Positions 5,533-7,011 of a DNA stretch of 7,011 nt are shown here, piece by piece. The stretch's first letter is position 1. The number at the start of each line of letters is the position of its first letter. The notes below the pieces were generated by a model. It was not told where the DNA came from. It saw nothing but the letters and a program-made list of their open reading frames with translations, and did no database searches. Source of the stretch: Conexibacter sp. (lineage in GTDB: Bacteria; Actinomycetota; Thermoleophilia; Solirubrobacterales; Solirubrobacteraceae); contig JAOPZP010000058.1 of the NCBI GenBank assembly GCA_025964055.1, forward strand, positions 1-7,011. Direction: 5' to 3'. The translations under genes were made by a program, and so were the position numbers.

Positions 5533-6998
5533 CCCCGCTGCTCGTCGCCGCCATCGCGGTGGCCGTCGTCGTCGTCCTGATCGCGGCGCTGTTCAAGATC
5601 CTGTGGCGCGTCCCGGCGGCCGACCAGGCGCTGATCGTCACCGGGCTCGGCGCCTCGGGCGCCTCGGCCGCCGGCCGGACGTTCAAGATCGTCACCGGTG
5701 GCGGCGCGTTCGTGATCCCCGCGCTGCAGCGCGCGCAGTACCTGTCGCTGCAGGCCGACAAGGCGATGCTCGAGGTCGAGGGCGTCGACTCCCAGAAGAT
5801 CCCCGTCGGCGTCCGCGGGGTCGCGCTCTTCAAGGTCGGCGACGACCCGCACTCGATCACCAACGCCACCACGCGCTTCCTGCACGACCAGGACATCGAG
5901 GGCGGACGCGTCAGCTCGCAGATGCACGACATGGTCAAGGAGGTCTTCCACGGCCACCTGCGCTCGATCATCGGCGGGCTCACCGTCGAGGACCTGATCG
6001 CCAACCGCAATGAGCTCGCCCAGCAGACTCGGGACGCGTCGGCCGACGAGATGCAGAAGCTCGGCCTGGTCGTCGACTCGCTGCAGATCCAGGAGATCAT
6101 CGATCCGACCGGCTACATCCGCGCACTCGGCGAGCCGCGGGCGGCCGAGGTCAAGAAGCAGGCCCGCATCGCCCAGGCCGCCGCCGATCGCGAGGCGACC
6201 GAGCGGGAGCAGGAGGCCGAAGCGCTCAAGGCTGCCGCTCAGCGCGAGACCGCGATCAAGTTGTCGCAGTTCCAGGCCGAGCAGGACCGGGCCGCCGCGA
6301 CCAGCGCCCAGGCCGGGCCGCTGGCCGAGGCGGAGGCCCGCAAGCAGGTCGTCGTGCAGGAGACCGACGTGGCCGACCTCGAGGCGCAGCGCGAGGAGAA
6401 GCGGCTCGAGACGTCGATCCGCAAGCCCGCCGACGCGGAGGCCTACCGGCAGCGGGTGGAGGCGGAAGGTCAGCGCGAGGCGCGCATCGCGCTCGCGGAG
6501 GCCGGCAAGCGCGAGACGGAGCTGGCCGCCGAGGCCAACGCCCGCAAGGTGGAGCTCGGCGCGGCCGCCGACGCGAAGCGGGTCGAGCTCGCCGCCGCGG
6601 CGCAGGCCAAGCAGGTCAAGGAGGTCGGGCTCGCCGAGGCCGCCACGACCCAGGCCCAGGGCGAGGCCGAGGGCGCCGCCGTCCGCGCCCGAGGTCTGGC
6701 CGAGGCCGAGGCGATCGCCAAGCGCGCCGAGGCGCTGGAGAGCGAGTCCGACGCCGTGATCGGCCAGCAGCTCGCCGAGAAGCTGCCCGAGATCGTCCGC
6801 GCGGCGTCGGAGTCGTTCAGCAAGGTCGACAACCTCACGATCCTCAACGGCGCCCAGGGCGTCGGCGAGATCATGAACCAGATGATCGGGCAGGCCGGGC
6901 CGGCGCTCAAGCTCGCCCGCGAGACGCTGGGCCAGACCAACGGCAAGGCCCAGAGCAACGGCAAGGGCCCGGACGAGGGACGGGTCGAGGCGCCCTGA
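5529..6998 (+). CDS. flotillin family protein (FloT/YuaG-like, SPFH domain)
   Basis: The 489-residue product has the complete bacterial flotillin layout. Residues 3-24 form an N-terminal membrane hairpin or span, ending in Lys-Ile-Leu-Trp-Arg. An SPFH/PHB domain follows at about 27-200, with GRTFKIVTGGGAFVIP (49-64), the RAQYLSLQ strand and LTVEDLIANRNELAQQ (151-166). Residues about 203-405 are a long Glu/Ala-rich coiled coil with the repeated AEAEA pattern of flotillins. The C-terminus keeps the family block KVDNLTILNGAQGVGEIM (432-449) before a Gly/Asn/Lys linker-like tail (471-480). Flotillins oligomerise into scaffolds of functional membrane microdomains and affect membrane fluidity and assembly of membrane complexes; the client here is unknown. 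Length matches the family (about 480-510). The ATG overlaps the NfeD-like stop (ATGA) and has a GAAGGAG 10 bases upstream. The stop is TGA at 6996-6998; the last 13 bases of the window show nothing. Confidence 0.95.
   Translation: MTPLLVAAIAVAVVVVLIAALFKILWRVPAADQALIVTGLGASGASAAGRTFKIVTGGGAFVIPALQRAQYLSLQADKAMLEVEGVDSQKIPVGVRGVALFKVGDDPHSITNATTRFLHDQDIEGGRVSSQMHDMVKEVFHGHLRSIIGGLTVEDLIANRNELAQQTRDASADEMQKLGLVVDSLQIQEIIDPTGYIRALGEPRAAEVKKQARIAQAAADREATEREQEAEALKAAAQRETAIKLSQFQAEQDRAAATSAQAGPLAEAEARKQVVVQETDVADLEAQREEKRLETSIRKPADAEAYRQRVEAEGQREARIALAEAGKRETELAAEANARKVELGAAADAKRVELAAAAQAKQVKEVGLAEAATTQAQGEAEGAAVRARGLAEAEAIAKRAEALESESDAVIGQQLAEKLPEIVRAASESFSKVDNLTILNGAQGVGEIMNQMIGQAGPALKLARETLGQTNGKAQSNGKGPDEGRVEAP
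6510..6641 (+). repeat. four 33-base in-frame units (11-residue repeats) in the flotillin coiled coil
   Basis: Flotillin residues 328-338, 339-349 and 350-360 read RETELAAEANA, RKVELGAAADA and KRVELAAAAQA, an 11-residue period. A diverged fourth unit, KQVKEVGLAEA, occupies 361-371. Hendecads are known in right-handed or straight coiled coils. The repeat is coding, not a DNA-level satellite, because the third positions differ between units. Confidence 0.7.
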
Positions 6999-7011
6999 GC
7001 GCGGCGGACGT

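Noticed and set aside
5424..6100. Minus-strand open frames opposite the flotillin start
   Set aside because: Shadows of the flotillin SPFH coding region; no recognisable domain.

Overview
This is a very GC-rich (by eye about 70% or more), densely coding bacterial chromosome segment. It uses many GTG starts, 4-base start/stop overlaps and third-position G/C, and carries an MprA/MprB-type two-component pair. This points to a high-GC actinobacterium-like organism. The short NfeD-like protein with a flotillin would fit the Solirubrobacterales/Thermoleophilia, but that placement is impression, not proof. No phage, IS, CRISPR, tRNA or rRNA was seen, and no gene-free stretch exceeds 100 bases.

Left block, minus strand (3682 down to 1): an OmpR-family response regulator, a membrane sensor histidine kinase, a class IV PLP aminotransferase/lyase and a non-hydrolysing UDP-GlcNAc 2-epimerase, which runs off the left edge. 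Regulator and kinase overlap by 4 bases (GTGA), as do aminotransferase and epimerase. The kinase-aminotransferase gap is 25 bases. The four genes are probably one transcript: an envelope-sensing two-component system followed by two metabolic genes, the last for a nucleotide sugar of the cell surface.

Middle block: a metallophosphoesterase (3754-4776, plus strand) diverges from the regulator across 71 bases that hold a good actinobacterial -10 match and a small palindrome. It converges, with 13 bases between, on a small VOC/glyoxalase-fold gene (5182-4790, minus strand).

Right block: diverging from the VOC gene across about 95 bases with an operator-like inverted repeat lies a plus-strand pair. 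It consists of a short NfeD C-terminal-like OB-fold protein, translationally coupled (ATGA) to a full-length flotillin (5529-6998). This is a membrane-microdomain scaffold module of the yuaF-yuaG (NfeD-FloT) kind, but here the NfeD partner appears reduced to its soluble domain.

Nothing here is clearly a new biological system. The points most worth a second look are the minimal NfeD/flotillin pair, a histidine kinase whose HAMP linker looks largely deleted, a VOC protein lacking usual metal ligands, and the inverted repeat between the VOC and NfeD genes.
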